A DNA stretch of 64,000 nucleotides from Aselliscus stoliczkanus. Its lineage: Eukaryota > Chordata > Mammalia > Chiroptera > Hipposideridae. Each line of letters starts with the position of its first letter. Positions within the stretch are counted from its first letter, which is position 1. The stretch covers positions 70,346,687-70,410,686 of the forward strand of contig CM066732.1 of NCBI GenBank assembly GCA_033961575.1, given 5' to 3'. Below the pieces are notes generated by a model. It saw nothing but the letters and a program-made list of their open reading frames with translations. It was not told the origin of the DNA and did no database searches. The position numbers were made by a program, and so were the translations under genes. Shown here in pieces: positions 1 to 12,064 of this stretch.

Positions 1-959
1 TAGGCATATATATAGGTGTATATAGGTGAATATATGTCCATATATATGGGTGTGTAGACAAATATATATATATATTTTTTTCTTTTTCTTTTTCTTTCTT
101 TTCTTTTTCTTTTTTCCCCACCCTCACTTTCTCTCTTATTTTATTCATTCTTCTCACTGCTATACTTTTCCTCTTTTCCTTTTTTCTGCAAATTTTATTT
201 TTTTAATTTTTATTCTTACTTTTTTATTATTATTTTAGTTTATTTTTATTTTTTATTTTTTAGGTATAGCTAATCGGTTTCTCATGTTTATTCTATTGTT
301 TATTTTAGGATATTGTATTTTATTTTGTTTCCTCCTCTGTTATTATTGTGTGTGTGGTTTTTGTTTTGTTTCTGTTTGTTTTCTTCATTAGTATGATTGA
401 TATTTCTGTACAAGTTGACTGTAGTTTGATGGTTGTTTTTTTTTACTTGTGCGAGCATTTGGTTTCCTTTGGTGGCTGCGGAGGTTGCTCTTGTTGATCT
501 GTTATGCTCTAAAATCACTCTGCAGCAGTGGGTCCAAACAAACAGACACAAGAATCATCATACCCGGAGGCCAACTTTAGATAAAACCAGAGCATTTCTG
601 GGTTTGATATACAAGAGTCACACCCAAAAGGAAGTTGCTACAGGTACTAGGGCCCATAGGGTCCAAGGTTCATCAGAGGGGTCAATCTTCTCACAGCAGC
701 TCATAAACTGCAGATGCTGCTGATCCTCACAGCTAATCAATCTGGGAGTCAATCCCACCTACTGACAAGCCAAAAGTAATCAAAACTAAAACTTCAACAA
801 GTGAGTACCTCAAGGAACACCTCAGATACAAGCCCAGGAGAATAGGGAGACAGTAATTCAAATATAAAGGACACACACCATAGAAGTTTACCCAGAAAAG
901 ACTGAGAAATCTGGGGGATCTATCTGTTATATTGAAGCAAACACAAAGAGTAAGCCAGA
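1..959 (+). promoter_or_regulatory. L1 5' UTR (A/T-rich type)
   Basis: This stretch has no long meaningful frame. Bases 60-260 are T-rich runs broken by C; 500-959 is an A-rich leader running directly into the ORF1 start. In full-length L1s this position carries the internal Pol II promoter. No CpG cluster and no YY1-type site is visible here, in sharp contrast to the 5' UTR of the nested L1 at 60154-61269. Promoter activity is inferred from position only. Confidence 0.6.
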
Positions 960-1835
960 ATGGGGAGACAAAGAAACACAACACAAATAAAAGAACAGAA
1001 GAAACTTCCTGAATCAGTGGAAATAGAGGAAATAGAGGTAACCAACCTATCAGAGACAGAGTTCAGAACACTGATTATTAGAATGTTCAAGGAAATTAAT
1101 GAAAATATAAAGAAGGATAGAGAAATCATGAAAAGCAACCAGCTAGAACTTAAGAACACAATTACTGAATTAAATAACAAACTTGATGGAATCACTAGCA
1201 GACTGGATGAAGCAGAAAATCGAATCAGTGACTTAGAAGACAAAATAGCAGAGATCACCCATGCGGAACAACAAAAAGAAAAGAGAATGAAAAACATGGA
1301 AAATAGTTTAAGAGAGCTGGGGGACAACATCAAACGCAATAACCAACGGGTCATTGGACTACCAGAAGGAGAAGAGAGGGAGCAAGGGATTGAGAATATA
1401 TTTGAAGTAATAATGTCTGAAAACTTCCCTAACCTGGCAAAGGACATTGAAATACAAGCTCAGGAAGTGCAGAGAGTTCCAACCAGGATGATTCCAAACA
1501 GGCCCACTCCAAGACACATTATAGTGAAAATGGCAAGGGTTAAGGACAAAGACAGAATCCTTAAAGCAGCAAGGGAAAAGCAGCAAGTTACTTACAAGGG
1601 TACCCCCATAAGAGTATCAGCTGACTTTTCTACAGAAACTTTGCAGGCCAGAAGGGAGTGGCAGGAGGTTTTCAAAGTGATGAAAAACAAAGGCCTACAA
1701 CCAAGATTGCTGTATCCAGCAAGGTTATCATTTAAAATCGAAGGCGAGATAAGGAGCTTTGCAGAAAAGAATAAGTTAAGGGAATTCATTACCACCAAGC
1801 CAGCTTTGCAGGAAATGCTAAAAGGGCTTCTTTAA
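960..1835 (+). CDS. LINE-1 ORF1 protein (RNA-binding chaperone), intact
   Basis: A 291-residue uninterrupted frame. L1 ORF1p is a trimeric cytoplasmic RNA-binding protein that coats L1 RNA and is required for retrotransposition. Residues about 45-120 are charged heptad-like coiled coil (including GITSRLDEAENRISDLEDKI). Residues about 130-225 fit the RRM-like domain (RVIGLPEG, RHIIVKMA, YKGTPIRVSADFS). Residues about 230-290 fit the C-terminal domain (RREWQEVFKVM, GLQPRLLYPARLSF). The start at 960 sits in agaATGG, a good initiation context, and follows the 5' UTR as expected. It is slightly shorter than the 338-residue human protein. Unlike the ORF2 downstream it has no stop or frameshift, so it could still encode protein, but the element as a whole cannot be autonomous. 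Confidence 0.92.
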   Translation: MGRQRNTTQIKEQKKLPESVEIEEIEVTNLSETEFRTLIIRMFKEINENIKKDREIMKSNQLELKNTITELNNKLDGITSRLDEAENRISDLEDKIAEITHAEQQKEKRMKNMENSLRELGDNIKRNNQRVIGLPEGEEREQGIENIFEVIMSENFPNLAKDIEIQAQEVQRVPTRMIPNRPTPRHIIVKMARVKDKDRILKAAREKQQVTYKGTPIRVSADFSTETLQARREWQEVFKVMKNKGLQPRLLYPARLSFKIEGEIRSFAEKNKLREFITTKPALQEMLKGLL

Positions 1836-1883
1836 GTAGAAGAGAAAAACAACCTAAGAAAGACTACGAACACAAATAACAAA

Positions 1884-4800
1884 ATGGCAATAAATACACA
1901 CCTATCAATAATCACATTAAATGTAAATGGATTAAATGCTCCAATAAAAAGACATAGGGTGGCTGAATGGATAAGAAAGCAAGACCCCAGCATATGCTGT
2001 ATACAAGAGACTCCCTCAGATCCAAAGACTCATACAGGCTGAAAGTAAAGGGATGAAATAAAATATTTCATGCAAATGGTACTGAGAAAAAAGCTGGAGT
2101 AGCGATACTTATATCAGATAAAATGGACTTTAAATTGAAGAATATAACAAAGGACAAAGAAGGACACTTCATAGTAATGAAGGGATCGATCCAACAAGAG
2201 GACATTACTCTAGTAAACATCTATGCACCTAACATAGGAGCCCCTAAATATATAAAACAGATATTGTCAGACATAAAGACAGAGATCAACAGTAACACTA
2301 TCATAGTAGGGGACTTCAACACCCCGCTGTCACTAATGTACAGATCCTCCAGACAGAAAATCAATGTGGAAACAGCCACCTTAAATAACACATTAGACCA
2401 GCTGGATTTAACAGACATTTTCAGAGCATTTCATCCCAAAGCTACAGAATATAGGTTCTTTTCAAGTGCACATGGAACATTTTCTAAGATAGACCACATG
2501 TTAGGCCACAAAACAAGTCTCAATAAATTTAAGAAGATTGAAATCATTTCAACTGTATTCTCTGACCACAATGCTATGAAACTAGAAATCAATTATAAGA
2601 AGAAATCCGGGAAGCTGACAAATAAATGGAGGCTAAACAATATGCTATTAAATAGTGAGTGGGTCACAAATGAGATCAAGGAGGAAATCAAAAGATACCT
2701 CGAGACAAACGAAAATGAAAACACCACGACCCAAAATCTCTGGGATGCTGCGAAACCAGTCCTAAGAGGGAAGTTTATAGCAGAGCAAGCCTACCTAAAG
2801 AAGGAAGAAAAATCTCAAATCAACAGGTTATCCTTACATCTAAGGGAACTGGAAAAAGAACAGCAAAAGAGGCCCAAGGGGAGCACAAGAAAGGAGATAA
2901 TAAAGACCAGAGTGGAAATAAACAATATAGAGAACAGAAAAACAATTCAAAAGATCAATGAAAAACAATTCAAAAGATCAATGGTTTCTTGAGAAGATAA
3001 ACAAAATTGACAAACCTCTAACCAGGCTCATCAAAAAAAAAAGAGAGAGGACTCAAATTAGCAAAATCAGGAATGAAAGAGGGGAAATGACTACAGACAT
3101 CACAGAAATATAAAAAATTCTAAGAAATTACTATGAGCAACTATATGCCAACAAATTTGACAATCTGGAAGAAATGGATAATTTTCTAGAAGCATACAAC
3201 CTTCCAAAGCTAACGCAAGAAGAAACAGAAAATCTAAATACCCTGATTACTACCAAGGAAATTGAATCAGTAATTGACAAGCTCCCAAAAAACAAAAGCC
3301 CTGGACCAGACGGCTTCACAAGTGAATTTTATCAAACATTCAAAAAAGAACTATCACCTATTCTTCTCAAACTATTCCAAAAAATCCAGAAGGAGGGAAG
3401 GCTCCCAAATTCTTTTTATGAAGCCACTATCATCCTGATTCCAAAACCAGATAAAGACATCACAAAAAAAGGAAAACTACAGGCCAATCTCCCTGATGAA
3501 TATAGATGCAAAAATTCTCAATAAAATATTAGCAAACAGAATTCAGCAATATATTAAGATCATACATCATGATCAAGTGGGATTCATCCCTAGTGCGCAA
3601 GGCTGGTTCAACATCCGTAAATCAATTAATGTGATACACCACATCAACAAAATGAAGGATAAAGATCACATGGTCATTTCAATAGATGCAGAAAAAGCAT
3701 TTGACAAAATCCAACAGCCATTTATGTTAAAAACCCTTAGCAAAGTGGGAATACAGGGATCATATCTCAACATAATAAAACCCATATATGATAAACCTAC
3801 AGCTAACATCATACTCAATGGGGAAAAGCTAAAACCATTCCCCTTAAGATCAGGAACAAGACAAAGCTGTCCACTTTTCTCCTCTTTTATTCAACATAGT
3901 GCTGGAAGTTCTAGCCACAGCAATCAGACAACAAAAAGAAATAAAAGGCATCCAAACTGGCAAGGAAGAAGTAAAATTGTCATTATATGCAGATGACATG
4001 ATACTGTATATAGAGAACCCCAAAGACTCCATCAAAAAACTATTGGAACTGATAGACGAATTCAGTAAAGTAGCAGGATATAAAATCAATGTTCAGAAAT
4101 CAGTGGCATTTGCATATACCAATAATAAACTAATGGAAAGAGAAATTAAGAAAACTGTCCCATTTACAATTGCATCAAGAACTATAAAATACCTAGGAAT
4201 AAATTTAACCAAAGAAGTGAAAGATCTGTACTCAGAAAATTATAAGACACTGAAGAAAGAAATCATAGAAGATACAAATAAATGGAAACATCTACCATGC
4301 TTATGGATAGGAAGAATTAATATAGTTAAAATGTCCATACTGCCTAAAGCAATATATAGATTCAATGCAATTCCTATCAAACTGCCAAGGGCATTTTTCA
4401 CAGAAATAGAAAATATAATCCTAAAATTTATATGGAATCATAAAAGACCCCTAATAGCCTCGGCAATTCTGAGAAATAAAAACAAAGACGGGGGGATCAC
4501 GCTACCAGACATCAAAACCTACTACAAGGCCCCAGTAATCAAGACAGTTTGGTATTGGCATAAAAACAGGCACATCGATCAGTGGAACAGAACAGAGAGC
4601 CCAGAAATAAATCCAGGCATTTACGGACAGTTAACCTATGACAAGGGAAGCAAGAATTTACACTGGAGTAAAGATAGTCTATTCAATAAATGGTGCTGGG
4701 AAAATTGGACTGACACATGCAAAATAATGAAACTGGACCACCTCCTTACGCCTTATACAAGAACAAATTCAAAATGGATTAAAGACTTAAATGTAAGACC

Positions 4801-5717
4801 TGAAACCATAAAAATCCTAAAAGAAAATATAGGGAGTACATTTGCAGACATTACGTGGAGCAATATTTTTACTGATACATCCCTACGGGCAAGGGAAGTA
4901 AAAGAAAACATGAACATATGGAATTATATCAGACTTAAAAGTTTTTTCACAACAAAGGAAACCATTAATAAAACAAAAAGGTAGCCTACTGAATGGGAGA
5001 ATATATTTGCCAACGACATATCTGATAAGGGGTTAATATCCAAAATTTATAAAACACTCATGAAACTCAACACCAAAAAAGCAAACAACCCAATTAAAAA
5101 ATGGGCAGAAGATATGAAGAGACATTTCTCTAAAGAGGACATACAGATGGCCAACAGGCATATGAAAAAAAGTTCAACCTCACTGGTCATTAGGGAAATG
5201 CAAATAAAAACCACCATGAAGATACCACCTCACTCCAGTCAGAATGGCTATCATCAATAAATCAACAAACAACAAGTGCTGGCGGGGCTGTGGTGAAAAG
5301 GGGACCCTGCTGCACTGTTGGTGGGATTGCAGATTGGTGCAGCCACTATGGAAGTCAATATGGAGGTATCTCAAAGAACTGGAAATAGAGCTACCGTTTG
5401 ACCCAGCAATTCCACTCCTAGGTATTTATCCTGAAAAAACCAAGACACTTATTCAAAAAAAGTTATGCACCCCTATGTTCATAGCAGCACAATTTACAAT
5501 AGCTAAGACTTGGAAACAACCAAAATGCCCATCAGTAGATGACTGGATTAAGAAACTGTGGTATATTTATACAATGGAGTATTACTCCGCTATAAAGAAG
5601 AATGAAATTGTACCATTTGCAATGATATGGATAGACCTAGAGACCATTATGTTAAGTGAAATAAGTCAGTCAGAGAAAGACAAATACCATATGATTTCAC
5701 TCATATGTGGAATCTGA
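1884..5717 (+). pseudogene. LINE-1 ORF2 (endonuclease-reverse transcriptase), multiply frameshifted
   Basis: ORF2p normally nicks DNA and copies RNA by target-primed reverse transcription. ATG at 1884, 48 bases after ORF1. Endonuclease landmarks: CIQET near 2000, GDFNTPLS near 2310, SDH at 2561-2569. RT landmarks: PGPDGF near 3300, the catalytic YADD at 3986-3997. C-terminal Cys/His cluster (C-x3-C-x7-H-x4-C) near 5277-5330, then the usual end HMISLICGI at 5717. The frame is broken at several points: a stop at 2040; a shift near 2100; a 23-bp tandem duplication at 2941-2983 that coincides with a frame change; a stop near 3110; shifts near 3510 and 3890; a stop at 4982; and a shift near 5250. 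All domains are recognisable but no continuous product is possible. Confidence 0.93.
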
Positions 5718-6230
5718 AAAACTGTATGAATGAGCAAAGTAAACAGAAACTGTCTCATAGATATAGAGGAAAAAATCAGGGTTGCTAATTGGGAGGGGAA
5801 TGGGGATGAGGGAGAAGGGGAAGGGATTAGACAGCAAAAATAGGCAACTACAATATTGCCACTGGGATATGAAAAACAGTTTGGGGAATATAATTAATAA
5901 TGTTGTAAATATTCTGTGGAATGTCAGATGATCATAGGTCTTGTTAGGGAGACCATTTCATGGATGGAGTAGAGGTTTGATCACTGCACTGTATTACTAA
6001 AGCGGAGGTGGTATACCTACTGTAATTGAATATATATAGATAGTCACGGGATGTGGATTATACTGTGGAAGAGAGCCAGAGGAAGAGTAATAGATATATA
6101 TGATATGGGGGGGGAGTGGGGTGGCGAATTTGGGGTGGGGGGTTGTCACTTTGAGGGGTAAAATGTATAACTATTGCACTGTGTTGTACACCTGAAACTA
6201 ATTAAAATAAAATGAAAAAATTAAAAAAAA
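5718..6230 (+). other. L1 3' UTR with G-rich tract and A-rich tail
   Basis: Non-coding tail of the first L1. At 6103-6142 there are several runs of 4-8 G (…ggggagtggggtgg…, ggggtggggggtt), a candidate G-quadruplex on the sense strand. The element ends in A-rich sequence up to about 6230. Equivalent C-rich antisense tracts occur in the minus-strand copies at about 29600, 47900 and 58040. Confidence 0.85.
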
Positions 6231-6364
6231 TATTAACACATGTAGTTTGTATGTTTCAAATGTTTCATAAAAACTCAGGAAAAATATGTGTTCTTATTCT
6301 TATCTAGAGGTGAATGCCTATATTAAAAGTTTAATTATAAAATAACAATAGTGATCAAAATTTA

Positions 6365-6540
6365 AGTATGGGGTTTACTGTGTGCAGGCACTTTTTGAAA
6401 TCTTTTCATATTTTCACTTGCAGGCTCCTCACAACAACCCATTAAGATACTACTAACATCCCCATTTGACAGGGAAACTGAGGCACAGTGAGATTAAATA
6501 ACTTGCCCTGTCTCAGGCTAGGTCTAAAATTTGAATTTAA
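6365..6540 (+). repeat. MIR SINE (ancient)
   Basis: Core is readable: actgtgtgcaggcac, cctcacaacaaccc, ccccatttgacagggaaactgaggcacag and ttaaataacttgccc, in order. This is the mammalian-wide MIR core and 3' half, diverged. The sequence before it (6231-6364) shows nothing recognisable. Confidence 0.85.
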
Positions 6541-7111
6541 ACAAACACCAGGATTTTTTTTCACAAAATTGACTATCTTGACTTAGAAAATTTGCATTAT
6601 ACTTTAAGTCATTATGTAATAGTATTTATATTTTCATAGTGTTTTATGAAAATGGAGGACATGTGAAATTTTGAGGGACATTGACAAAAAAATAGACTTA
6701 AATATGAGGCTGAGAAGTGAGGCTTATACAACAAAAAATGTCTTCTACAGCTGACTATGCGTCTGCCCTCATATTCATGCTAAAGCCAGGATCACAAGCA
6801 ATTGTATTCACAATTGTGTTTGCATCCACTTTCATGTATAATGTAGTTTGGGGTCTTTTCTACCTCAACTCCATGCATTTTGCTCTGGAAACACCTTATG
6901 AATAGAAAGGTTTGATGTTACAGGAGAGAAAGGCTGTAAGGAAATGTAACTAGTCCTGAATCCGTCAATAGTGGCTGTATGATACGAGACAGGTCATTAA
7001 GCTTAATTTACCTTTGTTTTTCTGTCTCAAAAATTAACACACTATAATACTGTATCATATACTTCAAAGTTGCTAACAGACGAGACCTTAAATGTTCTAA
7101 CTACAGGAAAT
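6541..7111. other. Unassigned non-coding DNA
   Basis: A/T-rich sequence without a supported gene. A 62-codon frame at 6717-6905 has no family resemblance I can see and is probably chance. Confidence 0.5.
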
Positions 7112-7256
7112 AAATGATAATTATGTGATGTGATAGAAGTGTTCGCTATCATTATGCTGGTGACCATATTGCAATATATAAATGTATCAAATCAACAAGT
7201 TGTACACCTTAAACTTACACAATATGTCAATTGTATCTCAATAAAAATGACAAAGA
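7112..7256 (+). mobile_element. Old L1 3'-end fragment
   Basis: Contains the diagnostic old-L1 terminus: caagttgtacaccttaaactt, then acacaatatgtcaattgtatc and tcaataaaaatg. Short and diverged, so an ancient 5'-truncated insertion. Confidence 0.75.
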
Positions 7257-7698
7257 AATGGCTTGAAGGGAAAAAATTTTTACACACTGATTGTGCCATA
7301 GCTTGGCTTCCCCCCGTCAGTAACACATCATGGCTGAGATGGTTACCCTTTCCTGCCCCAACCAGAGCTTTCTTCCAGTTTAGTTGCCTCCATTCACTTA
7401 CCTCTTTGTGACTTGTGCTGTTACATGCTCTTAACTAGGCTGTGCTATGGCTTATCAATCAGTTTATTGCTTTCTATAGAGCCATGTGGTAAGTGAAAGT
7501 AATTCCATTTCTGTTAGAAGACCTCAACACTCAGGCTTAAAATAGAGCCTTCTAAAAAACTTCTGTAAATCTTATTACAAGAATTTCTAGGAATTTCTCT
7601 TCATGTTTGTTTCTTTTCAAGCTTGTTACAAATACTTGAACTTTCAGAAATTTCATCTCATTTGCACTATATGAAAGATATTAAAAATATGTTTGCTA
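7257..7698. other. Unassigned non-coding DNA
   Basis: No recognisable repeat, RNA gene or convincing frame; ordinary A/T-rich intergenic or intronic sequence up to the SINE at 7699. Confidence 0.5.
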
Positions 7699-7844
7699 GG
7701 GCTGGCCGAGTGGCTCAGTTGGTTAAGAGCTATCTCAAGAGTGCGAACTGAGCTCTGAGCAACAGCAGCTCGATGCCCAGCCCGAGCTGAGCTGCTGCTG
7801 AGCTGCCAACAGGTGGCAGGATCGCTCAGTTTAAAAAAAAAAAA
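7699..7844 (+). mobile_element. tRNA-derived SINE, family A
   Basis: Starts gggctggccgagtggctcag, a tRNA-like head with a good Pol III A box (tggctcagttgg). The body has CTG-rich repeats (gagctgagctgctgctgagctgc), then ggtggcaggat and an A tail. Flanks show an imperfect target duplication (atgtttgct at 7689 and atgttcgct at 7844). No strong B box is seen; agctcgatgcc is the closest. A second copy lies at 14474. Confidence 0.9.
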
Positions 7845-8744
7845 TGTTCGCTGTATTTCTTACTATAAAATCTTTCCTCTGGAGTAAAGTGGATGCTATG
7901 ATGATGTTTTTGTTTGTTTGTTTGTTTATTAAAAAAACACAATAGGAACATAGTTATCACATTTTACACTTAGCAAAACATATATTTTGGGGAAAAATGC
8001 ACTCAATAAAATACATTAGATTAACATAATGTTCATATAGTTGTATTATTAAAACAGTGTACAATTATATCAGTTCAACATAAAGGTAAGGAGAGAAATT
8101 TTGATCTGAAAAAATTTTTCCAGTGGAAAAGAAGTATAATTTGAAGTTAGTAAAGTCAATTTTTTTGAGTGACCATAACTGTGCCCCTAATTTTAAATCT
8201 CTCTAGAATTAAAAGACATGAGTAACTCACATTTTGAATTTTTAAATGCAGACTTTTCTACTGAGAATGCAAATTTCTGTGTTTTAATTCTTATCTTATT
8301 TTAAAATAGAAAAAAAAATAGTGGTAATTCTTTCATCTTGGCAAAAAATAAAGGGCATTTATCTCTCTCAATATCTAATTATTTTGAGGCAGAAAATTCA
8401 GTAAAAGATAGTTATGTGATAAAATTATGAACAAAATCCTGATCATACTCTGAAAAAATAACCAAAACAGTGAGGTATAACAGATTTGCTATTATATTGC
8501 ATGTTTTGTTTTGTTTTCTGTTGGAAAACAATAGATGAGGTCAGAAATATGTCACTATAAGTATTGGCTGTCAAACCATTTCTTTTATTTTATACATTTT
8601 TGGCATACTCTTCTTACTATAGCAAAAACAATTATTCTTCAGGTTTATCAAGGCCAATTGGGAAATCCAAAGAAAGATTAGTCAAAGTAGAAAATTATCC
8701 TTAAAGAATTTTGTTCTTCCAGTCATTCTTTTATTATATATATC
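7845..8744. other. Unassigned A/T-rich DNA with a short (TTTG)n run
   Basis: Bases 7907-7927 are a TTTG repeat. The rest shows no gene and no repeat I can identify with confidence. Confidence 0.5.
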
Positions 8745-8852
8745 TTTTTTTTTTTTTTGAGGGCAGTGTCACTGGCCCTCACATGTGGGACCTGAACCGG
8801 GGCTGCTGGCTTCTCAAGCCAGCGCTTAACCACCACGCCACTCGGCCGGCCC
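8745..8852 (-). mobile_element. tRNA-derived SINE, family B
   Basis: On the plus strand: T run, gagggcagtgtcactggccc, tcacatgtgggacc, then the reversed tRNA head ending ccactcggccggccc. On the minus strand the head reads gggccggccgagtggcg, with a GGTTC-type B box. Distinct from family A in its body and lacking the CTG-rich segment. Confidence 0.9.
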
Positions 8853-10239
8853 TCAATATATAATTTTTAACCCTCTCCCTTAATAGACTTATATAATATT
8901 GAGTCAGCACAGCTGATCTTAATGAGTTTTAAATTCCAATAAGGGAAAAGAGACTGACGAAAAACAATAATAAAAGTGCTATGATAAAATAACACAAAGG
9001 AGGATGTGGTCTATTCAAACAGAAGGAAAAGTGCTTAGGAGCACATATAGTGGTGGTAACTCTTAGCACATTTTGGACTGATGAGTAGTTTGTATCTGCC
9101 AGACTAGGGTCATGGTGGGGTGGAAAGAAACTATTCTATGAGAAAGGTACAATGTGGCCTAAAGACATGGGGACCTGAAACAGCATTTATAGTTAGGAAA
9201 AGGATAGAGAGTTGGAGATACCTATATTTTTTGGGCACCAGGGTAGTATGGAAGTAATAGAAAAGTAAGAATGACAGGAGATAACTTAAATAATGGTCAC
9301 TCATCGTTGCATACTAAACTGTTTGAAGACAGTGAAAGGTTTTAAGCAGAAAAGTAACTGATCATGTTTGCCTTTTAGAAAGTCACTCAATCATACTGGA
9401 AGAGTCGATTAAAATCTTAACCTGGAGACAAGAGGCACTGAACAGTGAATTTTGTGATCAATTAAATGTGGATAAGAAAGTGGTATGTACTTGGACATAT
9501 CGAAATTTCTGGGTGACTGGATAGATGATGATGTATGTTTATTGAAGTGTTGAATAAAAGAGTCAGTACCATTTCAGAGAGAAAAATAACTTGATTGATT
9601 TCCACCATATTGAGTTTGAGGTACCTGTGACGTATATAACTAGAGATGCCTACCTTAGATAACAATGGAAGTCGTTGCTTTGTAGCTGAGAGATAGAGCC
9701 ATAGCTATGCAATGTCAGAAAGGGTAACTAGAATGAAAACAGGAAGGTGACTAACACTTAAACCGATGTTTAAGAACTTACATAAATTACTTTATGCTTC
9801 TGGAGTATTTTAATATTCTTATATAAATAAGTGCAATTTCTAATATAAGATTGAAAACTTCAGCATGGCAAAGTATTTTCCGTTTATGGGAAAGTATACT
9901 GTTCCTTTTATGAATAGACCAGACATACGCCAGGTGGTCATATGGTAAGTATTATAGAGATGACTGTCAATTATTCAGAAAGAAGACACTTGTTTGTACT
10001 TAAAAACAGAAATCAGTATGTTCAGGATAAGCTAAATATGAACATCTATAGTCATCTAAATAGTATATAGACATAGTTTCTTAATATGAGTTTCCGTTTA
10101 AGGAATCAAATAAACAAAACTACTTAAAATCATATTTGTCAGATGACCTAATTAAATATGATTTTCTTCAGGAAAATAAATAATATTTTATATTTTCAAA
10201 ATATTGTCTCTTACATTGTAACCAATAGACTATCACCAC
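8853..10239. other. Mostly unassigned; possible ancient repeat at 8935-9440
   Basis: Segment 8935-9440 (for example ggttttaagcagaaaagtaac and ttttagaaagtcactc) recalls an old mammalian interspersed repeat, but I cannot name its class. The remainder is featureless. A 67-codon minus-strand frame at 9462-9665 looks like chance. Confidence 0.35.
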
Positions 10240-10385
10240 ATCCCTAAGAGAGAGTTAGGACATATATTATTTCTGTTTTATGGAATGAAAACAGAAATAT
10301 TCAGAGGTTAACTGATTTGTTTAAGATCACACCTTCAATGAATGACTTAAATGTAGAAATCCTAAACCATAGTCCTCTGAGTTTT
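10240..10385 (+). repeat. MIR SINE (ancient, partial)
   Basis: Diverged MIR core: ttatttctgttttatggaatg, cagaggttaactgatttg, ttaagatcacacc, followed by a MIR-like end (cctaaaccatagtcctctg). Confidence 0.6.
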
Positions 10386-11597
10386 CTAAAACTTTAGTCT
10401 TCTTTGCTTTCTTATTAGGAGATAGATTACAAATTTTTATATATTTATTAACCATTTATATATTTATATATTTATTAACCATTATCAATCACAATTATTG
10501 TTGTTTTAAAGTTTTGATACAGCCACATATGCATGTATTCTGGTTGACTTGATAAAATACTTATAAATATATAATACATAACTAACTAATATGAGTATTA
10601 ATTTATGTATTGTATATTTTCATTTGGCCCTCCAGATCTGCTGTCTGCCTTTCTTCGCCCCACTTACTGCCCTGGGAGACTGACCTATATAACTAACATC
10701 AATGGGTTCCCATGCCCTCTGACTTCCAACTGGGTTAGGCCACTCTAAGGCACTGAAATAAGATTAAAGGGTAGGAGGACAGAAATAAAAGGTCAGTTTT
10801 CCCTTGTTCTCATCCTCTGCAATTATTGTAGGCTGGTGTGTGAGTCACTGCTTACTCGGAGTGGCTTTTTCTACAGAACTCTCAACCCTTCCAATTCCAG
10901 AAACTTCTCTCTTCCATCATCCTCACAAGAATAGGGATGGTAACAGCTCCGGATTTATACTCCAGTCCTGTGTTTCCCCTACACCCTTCTTATCCTTTTG
11001 CAATTAGTTGTTTTACAAATAAACCCTCCTCAGATGATCTTAATTTGAGTGTACCATCTGTTTGCTCTTAGTGCTGTGGATAATATGATCTCTAAATCAC
11101 AAATGGCTTTTTTCATCATTAATTACATTTTTGAAAGAAGATGTATTCTAGAAATCATCTATTAACAGATATTAAATATCATTTTAAAGACTCCTTCAAT
11201 AATTGCTTGGTAGAGTGAAGAATTATATAAATAAATAGGTATGCATTTTAAGTTATTTAAATTAATTTTTACATAGATTCATTTTTAAAATTCCAAATAG
11301 TATAAACTCATTTCTAAAAACAAACAAACAAAAAACCTTTCCACATATTATATTGCAATATCATTTTCTTAGGCTATTGTTTTTCTAAGTCTTTTATGTT
11401 TTCTTGGATTAGGATTAGGAAAACCAATGACTGCTGTGAAATGGTCAAGTGTGTGTGTGTGTGAGATTCATCTATTTACAAATAGGATTACATAGGAAAG
11501 GTTAAGAGGATAAACTCAATCTGTTAAAAATATCAAAGTGATGGACAGCTGGATCACAAGAATGGTTGGTTCAGTGACAATTAATTATCACAATGAA
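10386..11597. other. Unassigned; local tandem duplication and repeat-like block at 10640-11080
   Basis: A 27-bp offset duplication (atatttattaaccat at 10441 and 10468) is visible. The block 10640-11080, with aataaaccctcctca near 11020 and gagtgtaccatctgtttgc near 11048, resembles an old interspersed element ending in a poly(A) signal, but I cannot assign its family. The 67-codon frame inside it is not convincing. Confidence 0.35.
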
Positions 11598-11599
11598 TG

Positions 11600-11760
11600 A
11601 CCTTTTAAGTCAAATAGACCTGGCCTAGAATACTGGTTTCAATACTTAGTAACCAGGTGAACTCAGGCAAGTCATTTAACCTGTTCCATTGTTTATAAGA
11701 AGATAGATAATAGGAGTTAGGTTATACTGTTGTTGGGAAGATTAAATATGAATGAAATGT
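11600..11760 (+). repeat. MIR SINE (first of three in a row)
   Basis: Readable MIR order: caaatagacctggcc, tggtttcaatact, actcaggcaagtcatttaacc, then a gap and gttgggaagattaaat. Confidence 0.7.
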
Positions 11761-11764
11761 GTGC

Positions 11765-11965
11765 CAGTGCAATGTATTAGAAAGAGCATAGACTTTGGAG
11801 TCAAAACAATTCATGTCAAATATTGGCTTCATCACTTACCAGTTGTATTCCCTTGGCAGCTTAGTTACTTTTTGAAGCCTCAGTTTATCTAACTATCTGT
11901 TTAAAAATATACATGGGAAAAATACCTGGTATTTTTACCCATTATAAGAATTAAATAAACAGATG
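11765..11965 (+). repeat. MIR SINE (second of three in a row)
   Basis: Starts agtgcaatgtattagaaagag, then gactttggagtc, cttcatcacttaccag, gcctcagtttatct and ataagaattaaat, all MIR landmarks in order and on the same strand as the previous copy. Confidence 0.8.
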
Positions 11966-12064
11966 TATATGGTAAAATGGGGTTTGAATTCAGGCTGTAA
12001 GACTGCAGAATGCAGGGAACTTATGTATTCAAAGCCTTTCTTTTATGTTCTAAGAAGGCAGAAT

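Larger units (their letters stand above)
1..6230 (+). mobile_element. Near-complete LINE-1 retrotransposon (young subfamily, 5' end at or beyond window edge)
   Basis: Order seen: T-rich and then A-rich 5' UTR (1-959), ORF1 (960-1835), short spacer, ORF2 (1884-5717, broken), 3' UTR with a G-rich tract, and a terminal A-rich tail ending near 6230. The layout and length of about 6.2 kb match a full L1. The 3' UTR ends in the laurasiatherian-type motif gttgtacacctgaaact. The same 3' UTR type recurs on the minus strand at 29.5, 47.8 and 58.0 kb, so this is a recently active subfamily. I could not identify the 5' target duplication, so the true start may lie just outside the window. Confidence 0.93.

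Noticed and set aside
433..723. 96-codon frame before ORF1
   Set aside because: It lies in the L1 5' UTR, has no coiled coil or known domain and is not at the position of a conserved L1 frame. The primate-type antisense ORF0 would be on the other strand.
920..1447. 175-codon minus-strand frame
   Set aside because: Exact antisense shadow of ORF1; its low-complexity Ser/Leu/Phe content mirrors the A-rich coiled-coil coding.
7699..7844. SINE head as a functional tRNA gene
   Set aside because: The tRNA-like head runs straight into a SINE body and A tail with target duplications; no cloverleaf or 3' terminator.
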